Source: Acanthosepion pharaonis (lineage: Eukaryota > Mollusca > Cephalopoda > Sepiida > Sepiidae). Taken from it: 64,000 nucleotides of DNA. Location of the stretch: the NCBI GenBank assembly GCA_903632075.3, contig CAHIKZ030003516.1, forward strand, positions 1,535,001 through 1,599,000. Direction: 5' to 3'. Of this stretch, positions 43,761 to 55,080 are shown in pieces. Made by a program: the position numbers and the translations under genes. Positions within the stretch are counted from its first letter, which is position 1, and every line of letters starts with the position of its first letter. The notes under the pieces are model-generated. The model was not told the origin of the DNA, did not search any database, and saw only the letters and a list, made by a program, of their open reading frames with translations.

Positions 43761-44183
43761 CACTAGTCGTACATTTCTATAGGAAAATGAGAATACAGTT
43801 GACAAAATCTAAAACAAACAACGCGCATGTGCAAAATTAAAATGCATCTTTTTGTAGAACCACATTTCTATTGCTTCGTCTTTTCTTCATCTTTGAGGAG
43901 ATTGTCCCATATTTGCTGGTTTTATTTTCGCATCCGAAACGGAAACAAAGTAATTTCTATGGAATTAATGGATTTTATTTCCAGTTCAACATTATTTCTT
44001 ATTAAACTTTCCATTATATTTGAAAGTGGATATTCTCGTCTGAGTAGACGCCATCTTTTCTTATTTTCTTTTTTTAACAACGTAAATAACGTCTACCGAC
44101 CTTAGCATTTGAGAATCATAATAAGGAAAACGTGCCCTTCAGCATTTTTCGGAGAAACCCATTCGCTACCTAATTAAAATAAG
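43761..44183. other. No recognised feature
   Basis: Open plus-strand frame 43827-44105 without recognisable motifs. Possibly non-coding. Confidence 0.4.
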
Positions 44184-44327
44184 ATGGATTCTTTCAGTTC
44201 ACGTCAAACAAAATTAAAACAAGCTGCAAACGATTTAAAGAAAATATACGAAACGTTGAATGAGAATAAACCGAGAGAAAGTCAACGTCTGTTTTCTTCC
44301 AAAAAAGTTTGCTCTGATTTTTTTTAG
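44184..44327 (+). CDS. Possible short ORF, 47 codons, unknown
   Basis: ATG...TAG frame encoding a hydrophilic, helix-prone peptide (MDSFSSRQTKLKQAANDLKK ... ETLNENKPRE) without low complexity, unlike most frames here. No homologue, signal peptide or membrane segment recognised. It could be a 5' exon, a small protein or chance. Confidence 0.2.
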   Translation: MDSFSSRQTKLKQAANDLKKIYETLNENKPRESQRLFSSKKVCSDFF

Positions 44328-44508
44328 TTTGTGCTTACGTTTTTGGGGTGTTTTGATTTGATTTAATTTTTATATCATCTTTATTTTATTGGGGCTATAC
44401 GCCATCTTTATTTGATTTGTTTCAAAGGCGAAGCTGATCCTGGTTAACTGGCAAGTTTTAAATTTAAATTTTTATGTTTCTTTTCTCCCTTTTGAAGAAG
44501 TTGGCTTT

Positions 44509-44600
44509 ACGGTCAAATCACACGGAAAGGACCAGTACTTGTATGCTCATCAAAGTTAAGCAACGTCGAACCTGATCAGTGGGAGAGACCTAATGAAAAA
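44509..44600 (+). pseudogene. 5S rRNA-derived fragment
   Basis: ggctttacggtcaaatcaca resembles the 5S start, then aagttaagcaacgtcgaacc and tgatcagt joined to gggagagacc, missing about 10 nt of box C. An A-rich tract follows, as in retroposed copies. Confidence 0.75.
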
Positions 44601-44603
44601 AAA

Positions 44604-44745
44604 AAAGAAAAAAGAAAAAAAGGAAAACAAGAAAACAAGAAACAAACAAAATAAAAAACAAACAAAAAAGTAAAAAAACAAAAAACAGAAAAAAAACAGA
44701 AAAAAAACAGAAAAAAAACAGAAAAAAAACCCAGATAATGTAAGG
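44604..44745. repeat. A-rich tract with (A8CAG)n
   Basis: Runs of A broken by caag, caaac and four cagaaaaaaaa units. Follows the 5S-derived fragment. Confidence 0.85.
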
Positions 44746-44849
44746 AAACTAGCTTAGTAAGTAACCGATTTTTGTCTGATCATCGACGTTAAGCAACGTT
44801 CAGCAACGATCAGTAGACTTTTTTTACAGTCAGGGTCATCCTTTACAAG

Positions 44850-44992
44850 GCCCGGGGAGGGGACCTCGAGGTGGTGTAATGGTTAGCAAGCTTGTCTCGC
44901 TAGAACAATTACGACTGAGTAGTGAGTTCGATCCTCACTAAGTGCCCCATACTTTCGGCCTTGTGCCGCATCTGAGCGACGCTTGGAAAATC
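44850..44992 (+). mobile_element. tRNA-derived SINE, family A (plus strand)
   Basis: A box ggtgtaatggttagc, B box gagttcgatcctcac, then actttcggccttgtgcc and the terminal gcgacgcttggaaaatcgc. Clearest copy of the family. Confidence 0.8.
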
Positions 44993-45480
44993 GCTACAAG
45001 GCCCGGGGACCGCTCGAGGTAGAGGGTTGCATTTGGAGGCCATTTGTGTATATAGGTGAGTGAGATAACAATTAACTCTAGCCTTGAATAGGTTAAGATT
45101 GTCGTGAGTCGGTTCCACAGGGCAGTGGTTTGCAGGAAGAAGCTGTTCGAGTGGAACTTACTTCTCACCGATTGAATACGGGGGGAATGTGGGTGATTCG
45201 CTACTTTGTAAGTGGCATGGCGTCTTCTTGCCATGAGGGTTTGCCTTGGCGGGACCAGGGAATTTAGTTACTTACCATGGAAGTAGTGGTAGAGCAGTGA
45301 GAGGCTTGCCACACCCCGCCTGTGGGAGAGAGGTTTGAAGGGTGGAGAATAATTCGTCAACCACAGGGGCTCAGAGACGCTTTTGAACTCTATCAAGGCT
45401 GGAGAGTGAGGTCTTGGCAGCTCCTGCTCAGATATGACAGACGTACGCCATCTTAAGCCGGATTTGGCTCTTGTAAAGGT
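44993..45480 (-). mobile_element. LINE RT C-terminus (second jockey-like family)
   Basis: Minus-strand frames: LYKSQIRLKMAYVCHI, AGAAKTSLSSLDRVQKRL, then KFHSNSFFLQTTALWNRLTT and LELFKARVNCYLTHL before the 3' end at ctcgaggtagaggg. The last part corresponds to 39800-39990. Confidence 0.8.
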
Positions 45481-45640
45481 AGAGCTGAGTTCGAATTCCA
45501 GTCGAATCCATTACTTTCACTAATACCCTTGGGAAAGGTATGAATCCTCTTCTTCTCCCCCTAGCTATTGGTAAATAGCAGGACAGATCGGGTTCGATAG
45601 CCTTGGATGGCAACTGGTCTACCGTAGAAAGAAATGGTAA
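45481..45640 (+). mobile_element. tRNA-derived SINE, family B (5'-truncated)
   Basis: Starts within the B box (gagttcgaattccagtcg) and continues with taatacccttgggaaaggta and aatagcaggacagatcgggt. Confidence 0.7.
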
Positions 45641-45850
45641 TCTACGGCGGGATAAAATCTGCATCGTCAATCATGTATCGAAAGATGCATGATCACCTAA
45701 GCGTGTATCACGCATGTCACATAATTGAGTGAAAGATAGATGATAGCAGGAGGAGTCAGGTAGTTACTAGAGCAGTAGAGGGAGCCGAATATATTACCTG
45801 TATCCTTAGCAAAGGATCGTATGTACGAGTTCCACCTGAGGTCGGGTGGT

Positions 45851-45853
<3 letters not shown>

Positions 45854-45902
<49 letters not shown>
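45854..45902. repeat. (GA)n microsatellite
   Basis: About 24 GA units. Confidence 0.95.
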
Positions 45903-45907
<5 letters not shown>

Positions 45908-45954
45908 GGGTAGAGTAAAAGAGATGCCGAGAGAGATTAGGAAAAACAAACAAA

Positions 45955-46600
45955 AGAAACCAAAAAAACAAATAATGGAACTCGTGTCCTTGTGCCAGAC
46001 TAATGGAAACCTTAGTAAGTGAATAATATGAAAGCACCAATTCTTGTTTGATTAGTGAAGTTAAGCACCGCTGAACCTGATCAGTACTTGAATGAGAGAG
46101 GGCTTATGAGAAAAAAAACGCAAGCCAAAATCAGATAATATAAGTAGCTCGTGGCCTTGTGCCAGACTAAGAGAAACCTTAATGAATAAATAATATCAAA
46201 GCACCGATTCTTGTTTGATTAGCAAAGTTAAGCAACCTCAAACCTGATCAATACTTGGAAGAGAACTGATGAAAAACACATAAAGTTAATAGCTTGTGGC
46301 CTTGTGCCAGATCATTGAAACTTTACTTAATAAATGATATTAAAACGCAGGTTTTATCTTATTAGTGAAGTTAAGTAACATCGAATCTGATCAGTACTTG
46401 GATGGGAGAGAGCTGATGAAAAACATAATGTAAGGTGCTTGTGGCCTTGTGCCTGATCAATAAAACTTTACTTAGTAAATAATATTAAAACGCAGGTTTT
46501 TATCTTATTAGTGAAGTTAAGCAACGTCGAATCTGATCAGTACTTGGATGGGAGAGTGCTTAGGAAATCCAGTTATTATAATTAGCTCATGGCCTTGTAC
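45955..46600 (+). repeat. Tandem array of 5S control-region-derived units
   Basis: Four units, with aagttaagc-like blocks at about 46058, 46226, 46368 and 46514 (spacing 168, 142, 146 bp). Each keeps the 5S internal control region: box A (aagttaagcaacg), the intermediate element and box C (cagtacttggatgggaga, complete in the last two). Outside this the units share a non-5S linker (gtggccttgtgccaga). The last unit is best preserved. Confidence 0.85.
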
Positions 46601-46837
46601 CGAAATATTTTAAACCTTAGTAGATAAATAAAAATAAGAAAACTAAAAGTCCTTATTATTAATAACTTGAAACATTAACCCCAAGAAATGGGAAGATTCA
46701 GTTTCCCTCATTTTTTGAAAAATTTATTTAATCGTTATGAAAATTAAATGATAGCATTGTAGTTGTGGGTGGGCCTCCTTTGTCTCCTAGCAACCAATAT
46801 TTTAAAATCCAGTCCACCACTGGTAAAGCGTAATTTA

Positions 46838-47190
46838 AAGCGTAGTTCTTAACCTTTTTTGAGTCACAAACCCATTGAGTCACGGACCCCTTTAAGAACT
46901 AGGCCTTCATAGACAGAAAGACAAACAGATCCTCACAAACCTTGTACGTGCTTTTCTCCATACTGTACCCCCATGCACACTGCATACATATCAATTATCA
47001 GCTAGCCACTCTTGAATGAAATTGTGGTCAATTAATCCTCATCAGTATATGAGAAGATAATCAAGTCATGATAAATCGTGGAAAATGAGAATTATCACTT
47101 GCTCTTATGGATGGATCAAATATGGCGGCCATGCAGAGAATGATGACATACGTTTAAATGGTAAACATTGACTCAACCACAAGTCGATAG
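46838..47190 (+). mobile_element. hAT-like MITE family H, empty-site copy
   Basis: Begins gtagttcttaacctttttt and shares the text gacccctttaagaactag, acatatcaa..., gagaagataatcaag and gagaattatcacttgctctt with 47527-48352. The start resembles hAT terminal repeats (tggttctta). It lacks the insertion found in the second copy. Confidence 0.7.
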
Positions 47191-47526
47191 ACGCCTAACG
47201 GGCAGTACTGTAGTTCTTAGGTCTTGTACTGAGTGGACATCATTGTTAAACCAAAAAATACAAGGTGTCTACATACTGCCAAAGATTGAGGACCTGAGTT
47301 GAGAGGCAATAAAAAGCAAACAAAATAATTTTAGATGAAAGTCAAAGGGCGTCAAAATGAATAAATGGCCATCCAGATTCTGTTTGATGTTAAAGTCATA
47401 AGAATAAGAGATTCAATCAAGAAGTTTATTTCTTCCTTTCTATTTGATGGTTCAGATGTTCTGTTAATTTAAAGATTTTGGTAAAAAACAAAATAAAATA
47501 AAAAAGGACGTAGTACATTATTTAGC

Positions 47527-48352
47527 GTAGTGGTTCTTAATCTTTTTTTGAGTCATGGACCCCAACAAGAACTAGCCCTTCACAGACAGACAGACAAGCA
47601 GATACTCACAGTCTGATTGTTTATTCACAACACTTATACGTGCATTTCTCCATACTGTATCCTGATGCACACGCCTGAAAGAAATTGTGGTCACTTACTG
47701 CATTTTCCGGCTTACAAGACGCACTTTTTTCCTAAAAAAAAATACCCTGAAAAATACCCAAGACGAATGTAAGGCGACGCCCAGGATCAAGTAACCTTGG
47801 ATGGTCACCTAATTGGTTTGACTGATAGAGACGTGGATTTGTATGTTGAGTCATTACACTTTAATGTTATCGATCTAATTCCCCCCTTTATATGATGTAA
47901 CCTCAGTACTTATCTGTTACAAGAATTTCCAAGACTATAAACCTTCCAGGAGCCGAGCCACAAACTTTAAATATGCTCTGTTTACTAGCAGCAGCGGTAG
48001 CCTTTCTGCTCTTGACTAGTATGACATTGCCATATAAACAAAATCGGACGAGTGATTAATGTAAGCAATACATGGCTCCAGTATGTGAGGGACGTATGGT
48101 GAATGTGCTGTTGTATAAGAATGAATGTTTTTAGAAATTTCTTTTCAATATTAAGGTGCGTCTTGTAAGCTGAAGCGTCTTGTAAGCCGGAAAATACGGT
48201 AATTCTCGCTATTATATGAGAAGATAATCAAGAAGATAATGAACCATGGAAAATGAGAATTATCACTTGCTCTTATGGAGTGGCAAAATGGCGGTCATAT
48301 CGAGAATTATGACAGACATTTTAAATGGCAAACACGGACCAAACAGCATTCA
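47527..48352 (+). mobile_element. hAT-like MITE family H, copy with nested insertion
   Basis: Same element as 46838-47190, split at 47697 by a 502-bp insertion. Colinear sequence resumes at 48200 (attatatgagaagataatca). Confidence 0.75.
47698..48199. mobile_element. 502-bp TA-inserting element with 25-bp inverted repeats
   Basis: Left end ctgcattttccggcttacaa and right end ttgtaagccggaaaatacgg are inverted repeats (23 of 25 match), flanked by TA on both sides (47696-47697 and 48200-48201). Comparison with the uninterrupted paralogue near 47030 shows one TA at the empty site. The TA target suggests a Tc1/mariner-type origin. No coding capacity was seen. Confidence 0.88.
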
Positions 48353-48365
48353 ACTCTGTAAGTGA

Positions 48366-48497
48366 ATTTTCTAAGCATAGCTTAGATGTGACACAAGGCC
48401 TAAAGTGTGGGACACCCAGTGAGGGTCGAACTCACTACTCAGTCGTAATTGTTCTAGCGAGACAAGCTTGATAACCATTACACGACATCGAAGGGCC
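48366..48497 (-). mobile_element. tRNA-derived SINE, family A
   Basis: Minus strand: gatgtcgtgtaatggttatc (A box, mutated), gagttcgaccctcac (B box) and tttaggccttgtgtcac. Confidence 0.75.
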
Positions 48498-48505
48498 GAG
48501 AATGA

Positions 48506-48595
48506 ATTTCTAAGCGTAGCTTAGATGTGACACAAGGCCTAAAGTGTGGGACACCCAGTGAGGGTTAAACTCATTACTCAGTCTTAATTGTTCAG
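48506..48595 (-). mobile_element. tRNA-derived SINE, family A, truncated tandem copy
   Basis: Repeats the 3' two thirds of the preceding copy, separated by about 10 bp. Ends within the former anticodon region. Confidence 0.7.
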
Positions 48596-48841
48596 AAAGT
48601 AATTGGCCTCCGAATCATTAAACGTGACAGAAACATAAATTAACTGGACGAAATCAACGCAGGACTTTACTAATATAAAACATTCATTTATCCCATGCAC
48701 TCACTCAAATACACACACATTTAAACAACAAATACTTAAATCCACCCGAAACGAAAGGCGCCCCCATCCACAGAGAACGACATCACTGAATAACGCGGGA
48801 GAATGGGGAATTAAAAATAGGGACAGAAAAAGAAACACCCA

Positions 48842-48844
<3 letters not shown>

Positions 48845-48889
<45 letters not shown>
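48845..48889. repeat. (TA)n microsatellite
   Basis: TA run. No hammerhead motif was found beside it. Confidence 0.95.
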
Positions 48890-48893
<4 letters not shown>

Positions 48894-49779
48894 AAATTTG
48901 AAACATTTTATATATTTGAAAGAAAAAATATTTCTTTCAAAAATCTTCTTTCAAAAAAGTTTGAAGCTACCAGTGTTTCCCGTTTCGCCATGTAGGCGTG
49001 GCAAACATCAACAAAGCGCAGTACGGTGAAATCCTAACAGATGAAACGTGCCACAAAAGCTTTTTCCCTTGACGCCGCTATTATTTTAACTACCTTCACT
49101 CCTCGGTTTACTGTTTTAAAAAGCAATGATTATAATTGTAATAAGACCTAAATATATGACGAAAGTGTATTCATGTCCTCCGTTTTTTTTTTTGTTTCTT
49201 TTTTTCGGGCATAAAGGTCTATGTTCGCCCAATCCTGACCTGAGCCAAGAAGGCGAGAATGAAAGTATTTATAGAAAAAGACACAAGGAAGCAACGAAAG
49301 TTCTGCAGTCGTTCTTTTTTTTTTAAGCCTCGAGTTTCTTGAATACGTTGTTATCATTTATAAACCGGTCTAAGCTGATATCTTTTCTTTTCGACCAACG
49401 AAAATTCTCGGCTCATGTTACTCCGCCTTTCTTGGCTACAGATTGTTTTCTTGTCAACAGATTATTTTCTTGGCTACAGATTATTTTCTTATACAATTCA
49501 CCTTTTATGAAAGCCAGAAACATTCCAGCCAGAACATTATTTCCTCTGTCTCCCAAAGATAATGGAAACTATTTAAATTCCACAGATACACGAAACACAG
49601 TAAGGCCTAATTGTTTTCGGTTTTTATCTAGTCTATTTTGTGACCTAAACCTATGACCGGCTATTGGACATTTCTTTTTTAAAGCATAAGATTAACCAGA
49701 CATTGTATTATTTTTCCATGATTAGTTTTTCTTTCGTTCTCTTTTTATTTTTATTTTTTTATCTCAAAATGTAAATTAC
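48890..49779. other. Unassigned
   Basis: Open frames at 49126 and 49339 have no recognisable motif. Poly-T runs near 49181 and 49315. Confidence 0.4.
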
Positions 49780-49948
49780 AAATTAGGAATACAAAAATCA
49801 AACAAGTACAGATATTTAAACATTTGGGAAGTGTTATGACAAAGGGCAGAAAATGTGATACTTAGATCCCAAGACGTATTGGGATGGCCAAAGATGCATT
49901 CCAAAAGCTAAACAAAGTATTAAGACAGAAAAAATTCGTTGGCAACAA
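49780..49948 (+). mobile_element. LINE (CYV-type), part upstream of the 105-bp array
   Basis: Broken frames give IKQVQIFKHLGSVMTKGRKC and GMAKDAFQKLNKV, aligning with IKQVRKFKYLGSVLTEDGKC and GMAKDAFQKLGRV of the copy at 57220. It leads directly into the array. Confidence 0.85.
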
Positions 49949-52900
49949 AGAATAGAGTACTGAACTGTTACGTGATATATGTCCTCCTATATAGCAGCGA
50001 ATGCTGACAATCTCCTCAAAGATGATGAAGGGACTTCAACAACAGTTGAAAAGAATCCTGTTACGTAATATCAGTACTCCTGTATGGCAGTGAATGCTGG
50101 CCAAACAGATGAAGAAGAGCAAGAGAAACAAAAGAAAAGTAATGGTGAAATCAGTCCCTATACAGTGAATGCTGGACAATCTCCTCACCGATGAAGAAAG
50201 ACTTAAAGCAAGAGAAACAAAGAAAAAGTACTGAACTGTTATGTAATATCAGTCCTTCTATATGGCAGTGAATGCTGGACAATCCCTCACCGATGAAGAA
50301 GAGACTTGAAGCAAGAGAAACAAAGAAAAGAGTACTGAACTTTTAATATCAGTCCTTCTATATGGCAGTGAATGCTGGACAATCTCTCACCGATGAAGAA
50401 GAGACTTGAAGCAAGAGAAAAAAGAAAAGAGTACTGAACTGTTATGTAATATCAGTCCTCCTATATGGCAGTGAATGCTGGACAATCTCCTCACCGATGA
50501 AGAAGAGACTTGAAGCAAGAGAAACAAAGAAAAAGTACTGAACTTTATGTAATATCAGTCCTCCTTTTTGGCAAGTGAATGCTGGATAATCTCCTACAGA
50601 TGAAGAAGAGACCAAGAGAAACAAAAGAAAAATACTGAGTCCTCCTATATGGCAGTGAATGCTGGACAATCTCCTGACCGATGAAGAAGAGACTTGAAAA
50701 AAGAAAAAGTACTGAACTGAATAATAAAGTGAATGCTTTCCTCACCGAAAAGAGACTTGAAGCAAGAGAAAGTACTGAACTGTTATGTAATATCAGTCCA
50801 CCTATATGGCAGTGAATGCTGGACAATTTCCTCACAGATGAAAAAACTTGAAGCAAGAGAAACAAAAAAAGAGTACTGAACTGTTATGTAATATCAGTTT
50901 ATATAGTGAATGCTGGACAATCTCCTCACAGATGAAGAAGAGACTTGAAGCAAGAGAAACAAAAGAAAAAGTACTGAACTGTTATGTAATATCAGTCCTC
51001 CTATATGGCAGTGAATTGGACAATCTCCTCACCGGTGAAGAAAGACTTGAAGCAAAAGAGAAACAAAGAAAAGAGTACTGAACTGTTATGTAATATCAGA
51101 TATGGCAGTGAATGCTGGACAATCTCCTCACCGATGAAGAAGAGACTTGAAGCAAGAGAAACAAAGAAAAAAGTACTGAACTGTTATGTAATATCAGTTA
51201 TATGGCAGTGAATGCTGGACAATCTCCTCACCGATGAAGAAGAGACTTGAAGCAAGAGAAACAAAGAAAAAGTTGAACTGTTATGTAATATCAGTCCTCC
51301 TATATGGCAGTGAATGCTGGACAATCTCCTCACAGATGAAGAAAACTTGAAGCAAGAGAAACAAAGAAAAGAGTACTGAACTGTTATGTAATATCAGTCC
51401 TCCTATATGGCAGTTTCACCTGAAGAAGACTTGAAGCAAGAGAAACAAAGAAAAGATACTGAACTGTTATGTAAATCTCCTATATGGCAGTGAATGCTGG
51501 ACAATCTCCTCACCGATGAAGAAGAGACTTGAATAAAAGAGAAACAAAAGAAAAGAGTACTGAACTGTTTATCGGTTTTATCTAGTGAATGCTGGACAAT
51601 TTCACCGATGAAGAAGAGACTTGAACAAGAGAAACTACTGAACTGTTATGTAATATCAGTCCACCTATATGGCAGTGAATTGGACAATTTCCTCACCGAT
51701 TTTTGAAGCAAAGAGAAACAAAGAAAAGAGTACTGAACTGTTATGTAATATCAGTCCTCCTATATGGCAGTGAATCTGGACAATCTCCTCACCGATGAAA
51801 AAGAGACTTGAAGCAAGAGAAACAAAAGAAATTTTTACCTGTTATGTAATTCAGTCCTCCTATTGGCAGTGAATGCTGGACAATCTCCTCACAGATGAAG
51901 AAGACTTGAAGCAAGAGAAACAAAGAAAAAGAGTACTGAACTGTTATTAATATTTTATGGCAGTGAATGCTTCTCCTCACCGATAACAAGAGAACAAAAG
52001 AAAAAACTGAACTGTTATGTAATATCAGTCCTTCTATTGGCAGTGAATTGGACAATCTCCTCACCGATGAAGAAGAACTTGAAGCAAGAGAAACAAAGAA
52101 AAGAGTACTGAACTATTTAATATCAGTCCTCCTATTGGCAGTGAATGCTGGACAATCTCCTCACCGATGAAGAAGAGGGCAAGAAAACAAAAGAAAAAGT
52201 ACTGAACTGTTATGTAATATCAGTCCACCTATAAGTGAATGTGGACAATTTCCTCACAGATGAAGAAGAGACTTGAAGCAAAGAAACAAAGAAAAAAGTA
52301 CTGAACTGTTAAATATCAGTCCTCCTATGGCAGTGAATGCTGGACAATCTCCTCACAGATGAAGAAGAGACTTGAAGCAAGAAACAAAAGAAAAGAGTAC
52401 TGAACTGTTATGTAATATAGTCCTCCTATATAGCAGTGAATGCTGGACAATCTCCTCACCGATGAAAAGAGACTTGAAGCAAGAGAAACAAGAAAAAGTA
52501 CTGAACTGTTAGTAAATCAATATGGCAGTGAATGCTGGAAATGAAGAAGACTTAAAACAAAAGAAAAGAGTGTGAACTGTTAATATCAGTCCTCCTATAT
52601 GGCAGTGAATGCTGGACAATCTCTCACCGATGAAGAAGAGACTTGACTGAACTGTTATGTAATATCAGTCCTCCTATATGGCAGTGAATGCTGGACAATC
52701 TCCTCACAGATGAAGAAGAGACTTGAAGCAAGAGAAACAAAGAAAAAGAGTACTGAACTGTTATGTAATATCAGTCCTCCTATATGGCAGTGAATGCTGG
52801 ACAATCTCCTCACCGATGAAGAAGAGACTTGAAGCAAGAGAAACAAAAGAAAAGAGTACTGAACTGTTATGTAATATCAGTCCTCCTATATGGCAGTGAA

Positions 52901-54708
52901 TGCTGGACAATCTCCTCACCGATGAAGAAGAGACTTGAAGCAAGAGAAACAAAGAAAAGAGTACTGAACTGTTATGTAATATCAGTCCTCCTATATGGCA
53001 GTGAATGCTGGACAATCTCCTCACAGATGAAGAAGAGACTTGAAGCAAGAGAAAACAAAGAAAAGAGTACTGAACTGTTATGTAATATCAGTCCTCCTAT
53101 ATGGCAGTGAATGCTGGACAATCTCCTCACAGATGAAAGAAGAGACTTGAAGCAAAGAGAAACAAAAGAAAAAAGTACTGAACTGTTATGTAATATCAGT
53201 CCTCCTATATGGCAGTGAATGCTGGACAATCTCCTCACCGATGAAGAAGAGACTTGAAGCAAGAGAAACAAAGAAAAGAGTACTGAACTGTTATGTAATA
53301 TCAGTCCTCCAATATGGCAGTGAATGCTGGACAATCTCCTCACAGATGAAGAAGAGACTTGAAGCAAGAGAAACAAAGAAAAGAGTACTGAACTGTTATG
53401 TAATATCAGTCCTCCTATATGGCAGTGAATGCTGGACAATCTCCTCACCGATGAAGAAGAGACTTGAAGCAAGAGAAACAAAGAAAAGAGTACTGAACTG
53501 TTATGTAATATCAGTCCTCCTATATGGCAGTGAATGCTGGACAATCTCCTCACAGATGAAGAAGAGACTTGAAGCAAGAGAAACAAAGAAAAGAGTACTG
53601 AACTGTTATGTAATATCAGTCCTCCTATATGGCAGTGAATGCTGGACAATCTCCTCACCGATGAAGAAGAGACTTGAAGCAAGAGAAACAAAGAAAAGAG
53701 TACTAAACTGTTATGTAATATCAGTCCTCCTATATGGCAGTGAATGCTGGAAATCTCCTCACAGATGAAGAAGAGACTTGAAGCAAGAGAAACAAAGAAA
53801 AGAGTACTGAACTGTTATGTAATATCAGTCCTTCTATATGGCAGTGAATGCTGGACAATCTCCTCACCGATGAAGAAGAGACTTAAAGCAAGAGAAACAA
53901 AGAAAAGAGTACTGAACTGTTATGTAATATCAGTCGTCCTATATGGCAGTGAATGCTGGACAATCTCCTCACCGATGAAGAAGAGACTTGAAGCAAGAGA
54001 AACAAAGAAAAGAGTAATGAACTGTTATGTAATATCAGTCCTCCTATATGGCAGTAAATGCTGGACAATCTCCTCACCGATGAAGAAGAGACTTGAAGCA
54101 AGAGAAACAAAGAAAAGAGTAATGAACTGTTATGTAATATCAGTCCTCCTATATGGCAGTGAATGCTGGACAATCTCCTCACAGATGAAGAAGAGACTTG
54201 AAGCAAGAGAAACAAAGAAAAGAGTACTGAACTGTTATGTAATATCAGTCCTCCTATATGGCAGTGAAGTGAATGAAGCAAGAGTAACAAAGAAAAGAGT
54301 ACTGAACTGTTATGTAATATCAGTCCTCCTATATGGCAGTGAATCCTGGACAATCTCCTCACCGATGAAGAAGAGACTTGAAGCAAGAGAAACAAAGAAA
54401 AAGAGTACTGAACTGTTATGTAATATCAGTCCTTCTATATGGCAGTGAATGCTGGACAATCTCCTCACAGATGAAGAAGAGACTTAAAGCAAGAGAAACA
54501 AAAGAAAAGAGTACTGAACTGTTATGTAATATCAGTCCTCCTATATGAGAGTGAATGCTGGACAATCTCCTCACAGATGAAGAAGAGACTTGAAGCAAGA
54601 GAAACAAAGGAAAGTGTACTGGACTGTTATGTAATATCAGTCCTCCTATATGGCACTGAATGCTGGACAATCTCCTCAAAGATGAGGAAGAGACTTGAAG
54701 CAACAGAA
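49949..54708 (+). repeat. 105-bp satellite made from a LINE ORF segment
   Basis: Roughly 45-50 copies of a 35-codon unit reading KKRVLNCYVISVLLYGSECW then TISSQMKKRLEARET. Period is exactly 105 bp in the right half (starts at 53241, 53346, 53451), so the frame is kept and open frames of up to 234 codons (plus) and 239 codons (minus) result. Units carry either caccg (Pro) or cacag (Gln) before atgaag; between 53240 and 53760 these alternate, giving a 210-bp higher-order unit. The left half (50000-52600) has many small deletions. The array is bounded by single-copy LINE sequence on both sides and so arose inside one LINE copy. Confidence 0.93.
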
Positions 54709-55080
54709 ATGTGGTTCTACAGAAAGATGCTGAGGATACCATGGACCGAATATGTGATCAACAACGAGGTTTTGGAGAGAATGGAAACCAAAAGGAAACT
54801 TACACTTAACATCAAGAAGAGATAGTTGAAATTTCAGAGGAACGTAATGAGGAAAGAGGGCTTGGAAAATCTGATACTCACGGGACAGACTGAAGGAAAT
54901 AGGAAATCATCATGTAATATACTTGATAAGCTTGAGCAAATGGATGGCAGAAGAGGGTTTGGAAGAAATAACAGAAAGATAAAACTTATTAAGAGACAGG
55001 AAGAGGTGGAGAGCCGTAATCGCCTACGTCCTGGATGGACACGACACATAGGAATTCTTCGTAGTTCCCCTGTGTCTTTT
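54709..55080 (+). mobile_element. LINE (CYV-type), part downstream of the array
   Basis: Continues as MWFYRKMLRIPWTEYVINNE, VLERMETKRKLTLNIKKR, stop, then VMRKEGLENLILTGQTEGNR and a degraded end at gacacgacacatag, the usual 3' end of this LINE. Confidence 0.85.

Noticed and set aside
44870..44950. Possible tRNA gene on the plus strand
   Set aside because: A and B boxes are present, but the anticodon region is too long, no acceptor stem forms, and at least five more diverged copies with a common tail mark it as a SINE.
46420..46440. CTGATGA in the 5S-derived array (46260, 46413)
   Set aside because: No stem II or separate GAAA follows. The motif is part of the repeat text.
52972..53691. 239-codon minus-strand frame with SIHCHIGGLILHNSSV repeats
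   Set aside because: Antisense of the LINE-derived 105-bp array. It is open only because the unit length is a multiple of three and lacks stops on both strands.
49949..54708. CRISPR array
   Set aside because: Repeats are contiguous, 105 bp, without unique spacers, and encode a LINE segment. The genome is eukaryotic.
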